The notes below the pieces were generated by a model. The model worked only from the letters and a program-made list of their open reading frames with translations, ran no database searches and had not been told where the DNA came from. A stretch of DNA of 64,000 bases, taken from NCBI RefSeq assembly GCF_013282745.1, contig NZ_CP054044.1, positions 496,001-560,000 on the forward strand, given 5' to 3'. This document shows positions 17,720 to 26,521 of this stretch, in pieces. The DNA comes from Yersinia bercovieri ATCC 43970 (GTDB lineage Bacteria > Pseudomonadota > Gammaproteobacteria > Enterobacterales > Enterobacteriaceae). How positions within the stretch are numbered: position 1 is the first letter of the stretch; every line of letters starts with the position of its first letter. Both the position numbers and the translations under genes were made by a program.

Positions 17720-19349
17720 TATGGTAGGCCAGTTTAGTATTATTGACTTCTTGGGATATCTTGATTATTGCGCGAAGTGTAAATAAACGAGCATTTTCTG
17801 TATCAGAATTTTTAAAAGCCCCTTCATGATCAACCCCAACACCTAGCATTGCTTTTAACCCGTTACTTGTAAACTTAGCACCCTCAACAGGCACTGTACC
17901 ATCACCAGAACCCGATGGCGCAGAAATAATATAACTCTTTTTTTTCCATTGCATACTGTCAGGGTTGCTTACAAAATAGGCCGTCCGTATATTACTGGTT
18001 TCGCTATTATGAGGATCATATATGATACCGCTGTATGCAACATCAGAGGTATTCTGGTTATGATTTCTGTCATAATAGCCAGGTATATAACCTTTCCAAT
18101 TTAATTTTCCAAAGGATGGATACTTATCCCCATCATTACCATAAAATGCATATGTGTTTTTATGGAACTTACCATCCAAATTTTCAATAAAAGTTTGTAC
18201 ATTTTTTTCAATAATATATAAATATTTATCCCAACCGGAATCTAGAGCTATTTTATCAACTTTTCCTATTTCTGGATTAATAAACCGATCTTCGCATAAA
18301 CACCACCATGCATTTCTTTCTTTGTATATCTCTTCAAAAGGGTCGGTGACAGGTAATCCATCACTAATTCCTTCTATTTGTAACCACCCCATTCCGTAAC
18401 GTTTGCTAGGTAGAAGCTGTAAGGGACCTGGGGATTGTGCCAAGACAGAGGTCATCTGTGCGCCATCGCTGCCGATAACAAGACCTGCACCTCCAGATTC
18501 ACCCGCTTTCATTCTTTTATATGCCATAGGCGAACCAAGTGTAGGCATGACACCATGAACAACACCTAAAATATTATCACTGCCATTTAAAAGTTCAGAA
18601 TAGTGGCGAGCAACAAATCCTCCCATAGAATGGGTCACCAGAATTACCTTATCACAAAGCATGTTTCTTGAATTATACCCATCAACTATTGTTTTAATTT
18701 TTTCTTTTAAGATATTTGCCGATAAGTCATTTGATTGTAACCAATTATAGCCTACAACCTCTAGTGGGAATAAATATTTATAGCTATGTTCAACATCATC
18801 CTCAGTGAGGGTCGAATTTCCCTCGCCGAATTCAGCATTAAGGCTAATGTCAATTAGTTTTTCCCTCAATGTACGTTTACCATTTTTAGATTTTCTATTA
18901 TTCTCCATAGTACTATTATCGTTTAATGATTTCTGAAGCCAAGGAAGAAATTCCCCGTAGCTCATATAACCTATTTCTCCCCAACCTCGTGATCTTCTGG
19001 TTGAGAACTGTCCGACTTCATTATAAAATTCTAAATCTATTGAACCATTAGGATCCACAAAAGTTTTATGAGGATCTAGAAGCCTTTTTCGTTTTTCAGC
19101 CCCTCTAAAACCCCAATCACCAAAAGTCGATAGTGTATTATTTAAACGCCACACACTTTTCCCACTTCCGTCCATTAAATTAGTACCCATGACTCCAGGC
19201 AGAAATAATACTGGAATTACTCGTGTTGGGCTCTTATAGATTATTGCTTTTGCATTTTTTTGTTTTTCGACTTGCTCAAGACCATAATAATGGAATTCAT
19301 TATCATCATTTACTTTAGAGGAAAAATTATTTCCTAACGCATCATTCAT
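17712..19349 (-). CDS. Tle4-like T6SS phospholipase effector
   Basis: A 545-residue alpha/beta hydrolase with no signal peptide. PVLFLPGVMGTNL near residue 45 is the PGAP1/LCAT-type start. VTHSMGG at about 239-244 is the GxSxG-type nucleophile elbow with Ser near 241 (Thr replaces the first Gly). Candidates for the triad are Asp near 483 (GSGDGTVP) and His near 508 (VDHEGAF). It lies between vgrG and a Tli4-like gene, so it is best read as an antibacterial phospholipase delivered to the target periplasm. AGGAA precedes ATG at 19349. Tle4 is preferred over other Tle families because of the Tli4 partner and the PGAP1-like motif. Confidence 0.8.
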   Translation of the reverse strand: MNDALGNNFSSKVNDDNEFHYYGLEQVEKQKNAKAIIYKSPTRVIPVLFLPGVMGTNLMDGSGKSVWRLNNTLSTFGDWGFRGAEKRKRLLDPHKTFVDPNGSIDLEFYNEVGQFSTRRSRGWGEIGYMSYGEFLPWLQKSLNDNSTMENNRKSKNGKRTLREKLIDISLNAEFGEGNSTLTEDDVEHSYKYLFPLEVVGYNWLQSNDLSANILKEKIKTIVDGYNSRNMLCDKVILVTHSMGGFVARHYSELLNGSDNILGVVHGVMPTLGSPMAYKRMKAGESGGAGLVIGSDGAQMTSVLAQSPGPLQLLPSKRYGMGWLQIEGISDGLPVTDPFEEIYKERNAWWCLCEDRFINPEIGKVDKIALDSGWDKYLYIIEKNVQTFIENLDGKFHKNTYAFYGNDGDKYPSFGKLNWKGYIPGYYDRNHNQNTSDVAYSGIIYDPHNSETSNIRTAYFVSNPDSMQWKKKSYIISAPSGSGDGTVPVEGAKFTSNGLKAMLGVGVDHEGAFKNSDTENARLFTLRAIIKISQEVNNTKLAYHND

Positions 19350-19352
19350 CTC

Positions 19353-21854
19353 TTATTCCTCATTCTGTAAATAAGCTTTTAGCAAATCAATATTCACTCC
19401 CGATTGCTTCGGTGCACTTCCGGAAGAGGCTGTGGTGAGTGTCTGTACAGTTCCATCTCCACTCACTAACTTGATAATTTGTCCGGCGACAGGAGAATCA
19501 CTATACGGCCAGCGGACTTCAGGCGTGATCGCAAAATCGGCGCTTTCCCATTCTTGGGCAGCCTGGCTGATACTTTGTCCACCAAACTTCTGCCACACCG
19601 CGCCGCGCTCTATTATTTTATCGGGTGCTGCACACTCCACAGTTCCATCGGCTATGCGGATATAACCCCCACCGCTTGTCAGTATGATTTCCTTCTTCGC
19701 ACTGATGATGATTTTCCCTTCACTGCTACTAATCCGGATATCTTTCAGCGCGTCTAGTGTCATTTCATCGCCCTGCGCCTGAATTTCCACTTTCCCTTTA
19801 CTGGCGAACAGTTTTATACCCAACTTCTGGGCATACAGGCTTATCCGCTCTCCTGCTGCCACTGTCAGTTTTTTCATGATACTGAAATCCGTATTACCTC
19901 CACTCGTCGCTGTGATATTTTCTCCGGCTGACAGTTGCAGTGTTTTAGGTGTTACCTGCGCTATCCCTTCAGGGGCAGACAGCAGTAAGACCGACTTCTT
20001 CAGTTCATTTAGCGCTTCGCTCAGTAAGGCTTTCTGCGTTTGCAGGTCAGCAAGCTCTGCCTTCGCGGTTTCTGCTGCACTGCTCAGAGATTCCGCCAGA
20101 CTTTGCGCTTGTTGTAGTTGACCCAACGCCTCACTCATATCCAGCATCTCCCCCCCAGCAGACGGCTGTTTATCCGCACTGATAAACACCCCTTTGCCCC
20201 CACGTACCGCTACCCAATCATCGGTACGCAGCTCGGCACCTTCGCCCCGTAGATTGCGCTGAGCATCTACATTGTGCCCGAGGTTCAATTGGGTCTTGCC
20301 GCCGTACTCGGTGCTGAGCTTGATGTGCTCTTCGCCGCGTTTGTCTTCCATGCGTAGCTTGTTGAAAGCAGGGGTACGGATCACGTTGCGGGTGTTATTT
20401 TTTTCGGTCACATGGTCGGTATGACGAGAGTCATGCAGGGCATGGGCGATATACGGACGGTCTGGGTCACCGTCGTGAAACGCGATGGCCACTTCGGTGC
20501 CCTGTATCAGCGGGAAGTGAATGCCGTACACATCGCCACCGTAAGGTTTGGCGAGTCGCACCGGCATACTCTCCTGACCTTGTGCTTTATCGTCCTGATC
20601 TGCATCAAATTTCACCCGGTACAAACCGGAGGTATCCTGCCAGGCATAGATATCGTTGGCCTTCGCGCTGGTCACCCGCGCCATCATGGTGCCGCTGACT
20701 TTTGGACGCGGGAGCAGCGCCGGACGCCAGCACAGGGTTTCACTGTAGGGGACGGCTGCGATAGTGACTTTCAGTGCATCTTTACGGCTGGCGCTGAACC
20801 CAGTGCGTACCACGACCATCGGTTGTGTCAACAGCTCCGGCAGCGAGGACGGGATTGATGTGTCGGTTACCGTCAATACCTGAGCAGGAAGTAATGTGGG
20901 ATCGGTACTGAGGCCGGTGATCAGCGTTTGTGCTGATAAAAAACGTTCATGATCGAGGCGTGCCAGGAAGTTGGCGGTTTCAGCAGTGGGGTCGATTTTA
21001 TCGCCGGTATCCAGATGGCGAGGCTTGTAGTGATACACGTCGCCATAGGTCGTGCCTTCACCGTCGCCGCGCGTCATGTCTGCTCGGGTGGACTGCAACA
21101 CTTTCTGCGCTTCACGGTAGTTGTAATCTTTGGCAGTAACGCTGGCTTGCACCACACTGTGCCGCACACTCAGCCCCCAGACCGAATCCATTCCACTGCC
21201 ACTCATCCCTGACAGGCTATTCAGCGGCAAGGATTTACCAAACTCATAGGCACTCTGCTTATCGGCAAAATGCACCACTTCGGTCTGGGTGTCCGGCTGT
21301 AGGGTAAAGAAGTAAAATATCCCCATCTCGGAGAGCAACCGCTCAATAAATTTAAGGTCTGTCTCTTGATACTGGTTTATTTGCTCACGTTTTGGGTAGG
21401 TCTGTTTCAGGACAAACTCATATTCCCAGTCCTTGAAACCATGTTCCTGAAGTATCTGCCCGACAACTTCAGGTACCGATTTATTGACAAAAAAACGGTG
21501 CGTACGGAATTGTTTATTTAGCCGAGCGAGGAAAGGCTCTACAATAATTTCGTACTTAACCTGATCACGTGAACCTGATATTCGTCTAAAATGTGTAATT
21601 ACACCGTGTACCACTTTTCCCGTCATCGGGTTGAGCAAATCCCCAATACCCATGTTTAATGTAGCTGGTTTATTCAAAAATAATTCAGCGGTGAGATCGG
21701 GGTGAAGAGAGGTAAATTTAATTGTGTAATGATACAAAACACTTATTTGCTCAAGGCCATTAAAGTCCTCAACATCCAGCGGGTAAGAGCAGGACGGAAT
21801 ATTTAGGCTGTAGCGATTAAGCGTTGCTCCAGTCAGTTCGGATAAAAGATTCAT
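19353..21854 (-). CDS. vgrG: VgrG (TssI), T6SS spike protein
   Basis: An 833-residue trimeric spike protein. Residues 1-480 are the gp27/gp5-like part (HRFFVNKSVPEVVGQILQEHGF, FHDGDPDRPYIAHALHDS). The HNTRNVIRT-type and GGKTQLNLGH segments lead into a DUF2345-like beta helix (ITATSGGNTDFSIMKKLTVAAGE onward). A tail of about 100 residues after the helix (from WQKFGGQ on) has no enzymatic motif I recognise and may be the docking site for the Tle4-like effector encoded next, three bases away. ATG at 21854 is the usual MNLLSELTG start. Confidence 0.95.
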   Translation of the reverse strand: MNLLSELTGATLNRYSLNIPSCSYPLDVEDFNGLEQISVLYHYTIKFTSLHPDLTAELFLNKPATLNMGIGDLLNPMTGKVVHGVITHFRRISGSRDQVKYEIIVEPFLARLNKQFRTHRFFVNKSVPEVVGQILQEHGFKDWEYEFVLKQTYPKREQINQYQETDLKFIERLLSEMGIFYFFTLQPDTQTEVVHFADKQSAYEFGKSLPLNSLSGMSGSGMDSVWGLSVRHSVVQASVTAKDYNYREAQKVLQSTRADMTRGDGEGTTYGDVYHYKPRHLDTGDKIDPTAETANFLARLDHERFLSAQTLITGLSTDPTLLPAQVLTVTDTSIPSSLPELLTQPMVVVRTGFSASRKDALKVTIAAVPYSETLCWRPALLPRPKVSGTMMARVTSAKANDIYAWQDTSGLYRVKFDADQDDKAQGQESMPVRLAKPYGGDVYGIHFPLIQGTEVAIAFHDGDPDRPYIAHALHDSRHTDHVTEKNNTRNVIRTPAFNKLRMEDKRGEEHIKLSTEYGGKTQLNLGHNVDAQRNLRGEGAELRTDDWVAVRGGKGVFISADKQPSAGGEMLDMSEALGQLQQAQSLAESLSSAAETAKAELADLQTQKALLSEALNELKKSVLLLSAPEGIAQVTPKTLQLSAGENITATSGGNTDFSIMKKLTVAAGERISLYAQKLGIKLFASKGKVEIQAQGDEMTLDALKDIRISSSEGKIIISAKKEIILTSGGGYIRIADGTVECAAPDKIIERGAVWQKFGGQSISQAAQEWESADFAITPEVRWPYSDSPVAGQIIKLVSGDGTVQTLTTASSGSAPKQSGVNIDLLKAYLQNEE

Positions 21855-21922
21855 TTTCGGTTTCCTGCCCCTATATTTTCACTATGCTGTAGAACTAATA
21901 AAGATTAGGTGATTGAGCGTTA

Positions 21923-22149
21923 TTAGTAGTAATCATCCCATTTCCTTTGAATGTTAGGGTAAGTAATGCGGAAAATTAAATATCCTAAGATGGCCAATAA
22001 ACATGCTCCTCCCCCCAGTAAAATCTATCATCACTGCTTGATAGAAAAAAAAACCAAAGAGAAGAGAGTACGCCAACCATTGTTATGGTAGAACCAACTG
22101 CACAAACAATATTTGACATCAAAATTATTACTATTCTTTTTATATTCAT
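21923..22149 (-). pseudogene. Frameshifted small membrane protein, paralogue of the next gene upstream
   Basis: From ATG at 22149 the frame runs 54 codons to TAG at 21985. In the G6 run at about 22011-22016 a one-base insertion would restore a 75-residue protein ending at 21923 (SSDDRFYWGGGACLLAILGYLIFR... to KWDDYY). The restored product aligns with the 72-residue protein encoded just upstream (shared GST, WFF-FS, WG, CLL-A--G-L-FR). Both have two membrane helices. It lies between that gene and vgrG. It could be a decayed spare immunity gene, a slippage-controlled gene, or a sequencing error in the G run. Confidence 0.6.
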
Positions 22150-22172
22150 GAGTAGTTTATACTTTCAAGTGG

Positions 22173-22391
22173 TTAGTGATTATCAAACTCATTTTGGATT
22201 TTATTTAATCCAAATCTAAAGGCTAAGAACCCAATATAAGCTTGGAGTAAGCAATATAAGCCCCAAAGTATTCGATAATTATCATCAGAAAAAATAAAAA
22301 ACCACACGCCCCAACCTATACCTGTTGAACCTAAACCTAATCCTAGCCAACGCACAGTCATGGATAGTGCGATAAGGGCCTTTTTCTTCAA
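22173..22391 (-). CDS. Small two-helix membrane protein, candidate T6SS immunity protein
   Basis: A 72-residue protein with hydrophobic helices at about residues 10-32 and 42-60. The frame begins with TTG at 22391, overlapping the stop of the 212-residue gene (TTGA). An ATG at 22361 is the alternative, but alignment with the downstream paralogue keeps the KK-rich N terminus, so TTG is preferred. Tight coupling to a putative effector gene, small size and membrane location are all typical of immunity proteins against membrane-acting effectors. No named family is recognised. Confidence 0.6.
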   Translation of the reverse strand: MKKKALIALSMTVRWLGLGLGSTGIGWGVWFFIFSDDNYRILWGLYCLLQAYIGFLAFRFGLNKIQNEFDNH

Positions 22392-23026
22392 GTTATTAGA
22401 CCACCAAAAAAGTATTCACAAATTTTATTAAACTCTTCCGGAGAGCGGTCATCGACTTCGCATGCTTTTTCGAATGGCTTTACCGTATCTTCAACAAGAA
22501 AATAAAGAAGGTCCAAATCACCCAACCCTCTCAATTTATAGTACATCATAGGGCTCCTTTCCCTTAGATATCTGGATGTGTAGATTGCTCTGGAGGTTTC
22601 TGCACCGACAGAGATCAATGCACCGATTGCAGTTCCTGATAAAAGTGCAGCCACAGCACGAGTTGCAATTACGTTACCAAGATTGACTCCCGTCAATTGG
22701 GAAAATAAAATCTTTCCTATTGAACTCCCAGCAATATTTTTTACGAGGTTAGTTATATCGATGCGTGAGGAGAAGTCATTCATAAAGATGCCAATAATTT
22801 TCTCAATTACTTCTCTATTAATCGCCCCTGATTTTATTAGTTTTGCTATTCTCATCTTGTCATCAAAATTATCGCTTCGATGATCAGTATCCATAAAATC
22901 ATAGCCAAGATAGTAAAAACTAACGGGGAATGAAATAAATCCTTTCGCCACGGCACCGAAAAATCCTGAACCATCAACATTAATAGCATCCAGCATATCT
23001 CTGGCAATTTCTTTAGCACTGTCCAT
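22388..23026 (-). CDS. Unknown 212-residue protein, candidate membrane-acting T6SS effector
   Basis: No signal peptide. There is an amphipathic N-terminal part (DGSGFFGAVAKGFISFPVSFYYLGYDF) and a central small-residue-rich hydrophobic segment at about 125-150 (NVIATRAVAALLSGTAIGALISVGAE). The C-terminal region is acidic and aromatic. It starts five bases after clpV in the same transcript and is coupled to a small membrane protein, just upstream of vgrG. By position and composition it looks like a pore- or membrane-targeting effector, as known for other T6SS loci. No homologue is named from memory and the function is inferred. Confidence 0.55.
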   Translation of the reverse strand: MDSAKEIARDMLDAINVDGSGFFGAVAKGFISFPVSFYYLGYDFMDTDHRSDNFDDKMRIAKLIKSGAINREVIEKIIGIFMNDFSSRIDITNLVKNIAGSSIGKILFSQLTGVNLGNVIATRAVAALLSGTAIGALISVGAETSRAIYTSRYLRERSPMMYYKLRGLGDLDLLYFLVEDTVKPFEKACEVDDRSPEEFNKICEYFFGGLIT

Positions 23027-23031
23027 AATCG

Positions 23032-25680
23032 TTATCCTTCGCCTCCGTCAAACTCCAACGTGATCCCTTCGGCCTCATCCCAGCCCAACGTCAGCGAGGT
23101 GGTGCGCTGTTGCTCGCTCATACGGCTTAACAGTTGTTGGCTCAATACCGGCAAGATCTGCTGATTCAGCAGGCTGTCGATGTTGCGCGCACCGGTGTCC
23201 GGCAGCAGGCAGGCAGCGACCAGCTGGTCGTACAGGCTTTCCTCTATCGTGCAGTGCAGGCCGTAATGTTTGTTCAGACGCTTGGCGACTTGTGCCAGTT
23301 TCATCTCGACGATAGTGCGCAATGCGATGGCATCCAGTGGGCGGTAGATCAAGGTCTGGAAGCGGGCCAGCAATGCGGGCTGGAAGTGATCGCGCAGGAT
23401 CGGGCGTAGCAGCTCATGCAGATCGCTATGGGTCGCTTCCGGTTGTTCATCCAGTAACTGCATCAGATGATCGCTGCCTAAATTGGCGGTCATCAGGATC
23501 ACGGTGTTACGAAAATCAATCTCGCGCCCTTCACCGTCGCGCATAAAGCCGCGGTCAAATACCTGATAAAACAGGTTAATAACATCGGCGTGCGCTTTTT
23601 CCACTTCATCCAGCAGCACCACACTGTACGGGCGCTTGCGTACCGCTTCAGTCAGAATACCGCCCTGACCGTAACCGACATAGCCCGGTGGCGAGCCTTT
23701 CAACTGGGAGACGGTGTGCGCCTCCTGATATTCGGACATGTTGATGGTGATCAGCGATTTTTCACCGCCGAACAGGGTGTCGGCCAACGCCAGCGCGGTC
23801 TCGGTTTTACCCACCCCACTAGGGCCAACCAGCAGGAACACCCCCAGCGGGCCATTTTCAGAGGTCAGGCCGGTTTTGGCGGCGCGCAGCCGTTGGGCCA
23901 TCTCAACCAGCGCCACATCCTGACCGACCACCCGGGTGGCGAGGTGGTTTTCCAGTTGCAACAAATCGGTCTGTTCGTCTTTCAACAAGCTACTCAGTGG
24001 TACGCCAGTCCAGTCAGCAATCACCGTCGCCACCGTGCGCACATCAACATCCAGCGACAGCAGCGGCGCACTGCCCTGAATCTGATTGAGTTCTGCCTGC
24101 AACTCCGCCAGATGTGCCACGTTGGCGATATCCTGACGCGCGTCGATAATCAGGGTAGTGAGACGTTTCTCTGCTTCATATTGCTGTGTCAGTTGCTGTT
24201 GTCCAACAATCAGCTCTGCGCGGCGTTTATCAATCTCAAGTAAGCGCGTTGAACCGATATTCGGCAACAGGAGTAAATCCTGCTCAATGGCCTGCTGCTC
24301 CATCGCCAGTGCGGCCAGTTCGGCGTTAATCTCCATCAGCGCTTCTGGCAGGGTGTCGATGCTCATGCGCACACGGGCACCCGCGGTATCAAGCAGGTCC
24401 ACCGCTTTGTCCGGCAGTTGACGGCCGGTCAGGAAGCGCCGCGACAGAGTCACCGCCGCAGTGATAGCAGAATCCAGAATATGCACGCCGTGGTGCTGGG
24501 CGTAGCGGCCCTTTAAGCCACGCAGCATCAGGCTGGCTTTGGCGTCGTCCGGCTCGTCAACTTTCACCATCTGGAAGCGGCGCTCCAGTGCGGCATCGCG
24601 CTCAAAATACTGCTTGTACTCCGACCAGGTGGTGGCAGCGATGGTGCGCAACTCGCCACGCGCCAGTGCCGGTTTGAGCAGGTTGGCCGCATCTGCGCCA
24701 CCCGCCTGATTACCGGCACCAATAATGGTATGGGCTTCGTCGATAAACAGCAGCACCGGTGTTGGCGATTGTTGTACCGCCTCGATAACATTTTTCAGCC
24801 GCTGCTCGAACTCACCTTTGACTCCTGCCCCCGCTTGCAACAGGCCCAAGTCCAGGGTGCGCAGGCTGACGGTTTTCAAGCTATCCGGGACGTTACCTTC
24901 GGCAATGCGCAGCGCCAACCCTTCCACCAGCGCGGTTTTACCCACGCCCGGTTCACCCACCAGAATCGGGTTATTTTTACGGCGGCGCGACAGGATATCA
25001 ATCATCTGGCGGATCTCAGTGTCGCGACCAAAAATCGGGTCAATCTGGTTGGCTCGGGCTTTGGCGGTGACGTCGAGGGTAAATTTATCCAGCGCCGCTT
25101 GCAGGGCGTCATTGAGTTGGGGCTGACCGCTGGCAGAGGTGCTAGTCGGGGCTTCATCGGTCAGATTGACCGGGCTGTCTGCCAGCGCCGCTGCCTGCTG
25201 AACTTCAGGGCGCTCGTCGGATTGGCTGTCCAGCAGCGGTAACAGACGGTGTAACTGGGTGGTACTCAGGCTGAGCAACGGCCAGGCGGCATCGGCGGCC
25301 AGTAATGATGGCGAATTTATCAGAGCAGATAACAGATGAACGGAACGCACCGCATCGGCATCTTCCTGTAGCGACGCATCCAGCCAGGCACTTTTGATCA
25401 GTTGCTGTAACGCAGCTGACAACTGGGGTTTGCCCTGCACCGTGCGCGGCAACGTATCCAGATGGGCCAGTAATCCCTGCCACAGGCTGTCCATGTCCCA
25501 CTCATAACGACGGGCAATCACCGTGATATCGCCTTCACCCTGTTCCAGCAGTTTCAACAACCAATGTTCAACGGTTATCTCAGCATGAGCGCGGGTCTGG
25601 CATAAGGTGGCGGCACCGGCGAGTGCTTGCGCACAATAGGGATTTAACCGACGTAATAAGTGTGCTGAATGCGTTGTCAT
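23032..25680 (-). CDS. clpV: ClpV (TssH), T6SS AAA+ sheath disassembly ATPase
   Basis: An 882-residue Hsp100 ATPase that recycles contracted TssBC sheaths. It has an N-terminal Clp_N double repeat (residues 1-150), a first AAA domain with Walker A GEPGVGKTAL and Walker B LLFIDEAHTI, a middle coiled region (about 410-520), and a second AAA domain with GPSGVGKTET and VVLLDEVEKAH. The C-terminal part carries the ClpB D2-small motif (DTGARNIDSLLNQQILP). It begins after the hcp terminator and about 345 bases from hcp, so it may have its own promoter. Confidence 0.96.
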   Translation of the reverse strand: MTTHSAHLLRRLNPYCAQALAGAATLCQTRAHAEITVEHWLLKLLEQGEGDITVIARRYEWDMDSLWQGLLAHLDTLPRTVQGKPQLSAALQQLIKSAWLDASLQEDADAVRSVHLLSALINSPSLLAADAAWPLLSLSTTQLHRLLPLLDSQSDERPEVQQAAALADSPVNLTDEAPTSTSASGQPQLNDALQAALDKFTLDVTAKARANQIDPIFGRDTEIRQMIDILSRRRKNNPILVGEPGVGKTALVEGLALRIAEGNVPDSLKTVSLRTLDLGLLQAGAGVKGEFEQRLKNVIEAVQQSPTPVLLFIDEAHTIIGAGNQAGGADAANLLKPALARGELRTIAATTWSEYKQYFERDAALERRFQMVKVDEPDDAKASLMLRGLKGRYAQHHGVHILDSAITAAVTLSRRFLTGRQLPDKAVDLLDTAGARVRMSIDTLPEALMEINAELAALAMEQQAIEQDLLLLPNIGSTRLLEIDKRRAELIVGQQQLTQQYEAEKRLTTLIIDARQDIANVAHLAELQAELNQIQGSAPLLSLDVDVRTVATVIADWTGVPLSSLLKDEQTDLLQLENHLATRVVGQDVALVEMAQRLRAAKTGLTSENGPLGVFLLVGPSGVGKTETALALADTLFGGEKSLITINMSEYQEAHTVSQLKGSPPGYVGYGQGGILTEAVRKRPYSVVLLDEVEKAHADVINLFYQVFDRGFMRDGEGREIDFRNTVILMTANLGSDHLMQLLDEQPEATHSDLHELLRPILRDHFQPALLARFQTLIYRPLDAIALRTIVEMKLAQVAKRLNKHYGLHCTIEESLYDQLVAACLLPDTGARNIDSLLNQQILPVLSQQLLSRMSEQQRTTSLTLGWDEAEGITLEFDGGEG

Positions 25681-25860
25681 AAATTCGTCCTTGTATGCGA
25701 AACCTAATACGTTAGCCGGTTTCAGCTGGCGTTATTAATAGCCTGATAAGACTGGCGTCAGGCACGCTACCGCCCATAGCCATAAACCAAGGCCCATAAG
25801 GTCATCTGATAAAATGTGTGTGCGTTTGGCTGAATACCGATGCCCCGATACTGAGCTAAA

Positions 25861-25890
25861 AACACAAAAAGCAGACGGCGAACCGCCTGC
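25861..25890 (-). terminator. Strong UUCG-loop terminator downstream of hcp
   Basis: On the minus strand GCAGGCGGTTCGCCGTCTGC folds into an eight-pair stem (one G-U) with a UUCG tetraloop and is followed by TTTTTGTGTT. It separates hcp from clpV, so hcp can be expressed at a different level. Confidence 0.88.
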
Positions 25891-25900
25891 TGCTGCGGGT

Positions 25901-26025
25901 TACCCTAAATAATTCGTGTTGCAGGCAGGCGGCAAGTGAACGAATCCCTGGGAGCAGAGATAACTCTATGTGACCAGAGTGAGCGAACGTAGCCAACGCA
26001 CCTGCGGCGCGAAGAATGACGGGTA
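25901..26025. repeat. ERIC element
   Basis: About 125 bases matching the enterobacterial repetitive intergenic consensus: it opens TACCCTAAATAATTCG, includes CAGGCGGCAAGTGA and GTGAGCGAACGTAGCCAACGC, and ends GAATGACGGGTA. The outer ends are complementary. It ends one base before the hcp stop triplet, so the hcp transcript carries the folded element in its 3' untranslated region. Confidence 0.9.
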
Positions 26026-26026
26026 A

Positions 26027-26518
26027 TTACGCGGTAGCGCGTTCGTTCCATGAATCGGAATGAATGATGTTGCCGTCTTTGAAGGTCCAGGTGACTTTTT
26101 CGTAGCGCAACTCCACCAATTCCAGGTGGTTGTGCTTCTCTTTAGCCGGATCTTTGACGTCGTGCATTTTCGGCGCGACTTTGACTACTTTGACGTTTTC
26201 CAGTTTGGTGTTGAAATATTCAACTTCCTGGCCTGCGTCATCAATGCGGTACCATTTGAACTCGGCGGTTTTCAGCGTCTGACCGGTGGTCACCGCCTTG
26301 TAAAGATAAGGGGTGGATGCATCGATCTCTTTGGTGAAAACGAATGGGGTGTGGATACGGGTGCCGGTCAGCTTGCCGGTATTGTTATCGGTTGGGATGT
26401 ACAGGTTATGGTCCTGTGCCACGATCTCAATACTGCCTTCGCGACTTTGCACATCAACAGAACCTTTGATGTCTGCACCGCCGTCGTCTTTCAGCCACAG
26501 ATAGACTGGAATTGCCAT
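26027..26518 (-). CDS. hcp: Hcp (TssD), T6SS inner tube protein
   Basis: A 163-residue Hcp, the hexameric ring that builds the inner tube and carries some effectors. The N terminus MAIPVYLWLKDDGGADIKG and the central IHTPFVFTKEIDASTPYLYKAV segment are diagnostic. The C terminus DGNIIHSDSWNERATA also fits. It lies three bases after the OmpA-domain gene, in the tssBCKL unit, and is followed by an ERIC element and a strong terminator, consistent with high and separate expression. Confidence 0.96.
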   Translation of the reverse strand: MAIPVYLWLKDDGGADIKGSVDVQSREGSIEIVAQDHNLYIPTDNNTGKLTGTRIHTPFVFTKEIDASTPYLYKAVTTGQTLKTAEFKWYRIDDAGQEVEYFNTKLENVKVVKVAPKMHDVKDPAKEKHNHLELVELRYEKVTWTFKDGNIIHSDSWNERATA

Positions 26519-26521
26519 GAT

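Noticed and set aside
23590..24243. Long plus-strand ORFs across clpV, tssA and tssM
   Set aside because: They are antisense shadows of GC-rich, well-identified T6SS genes.
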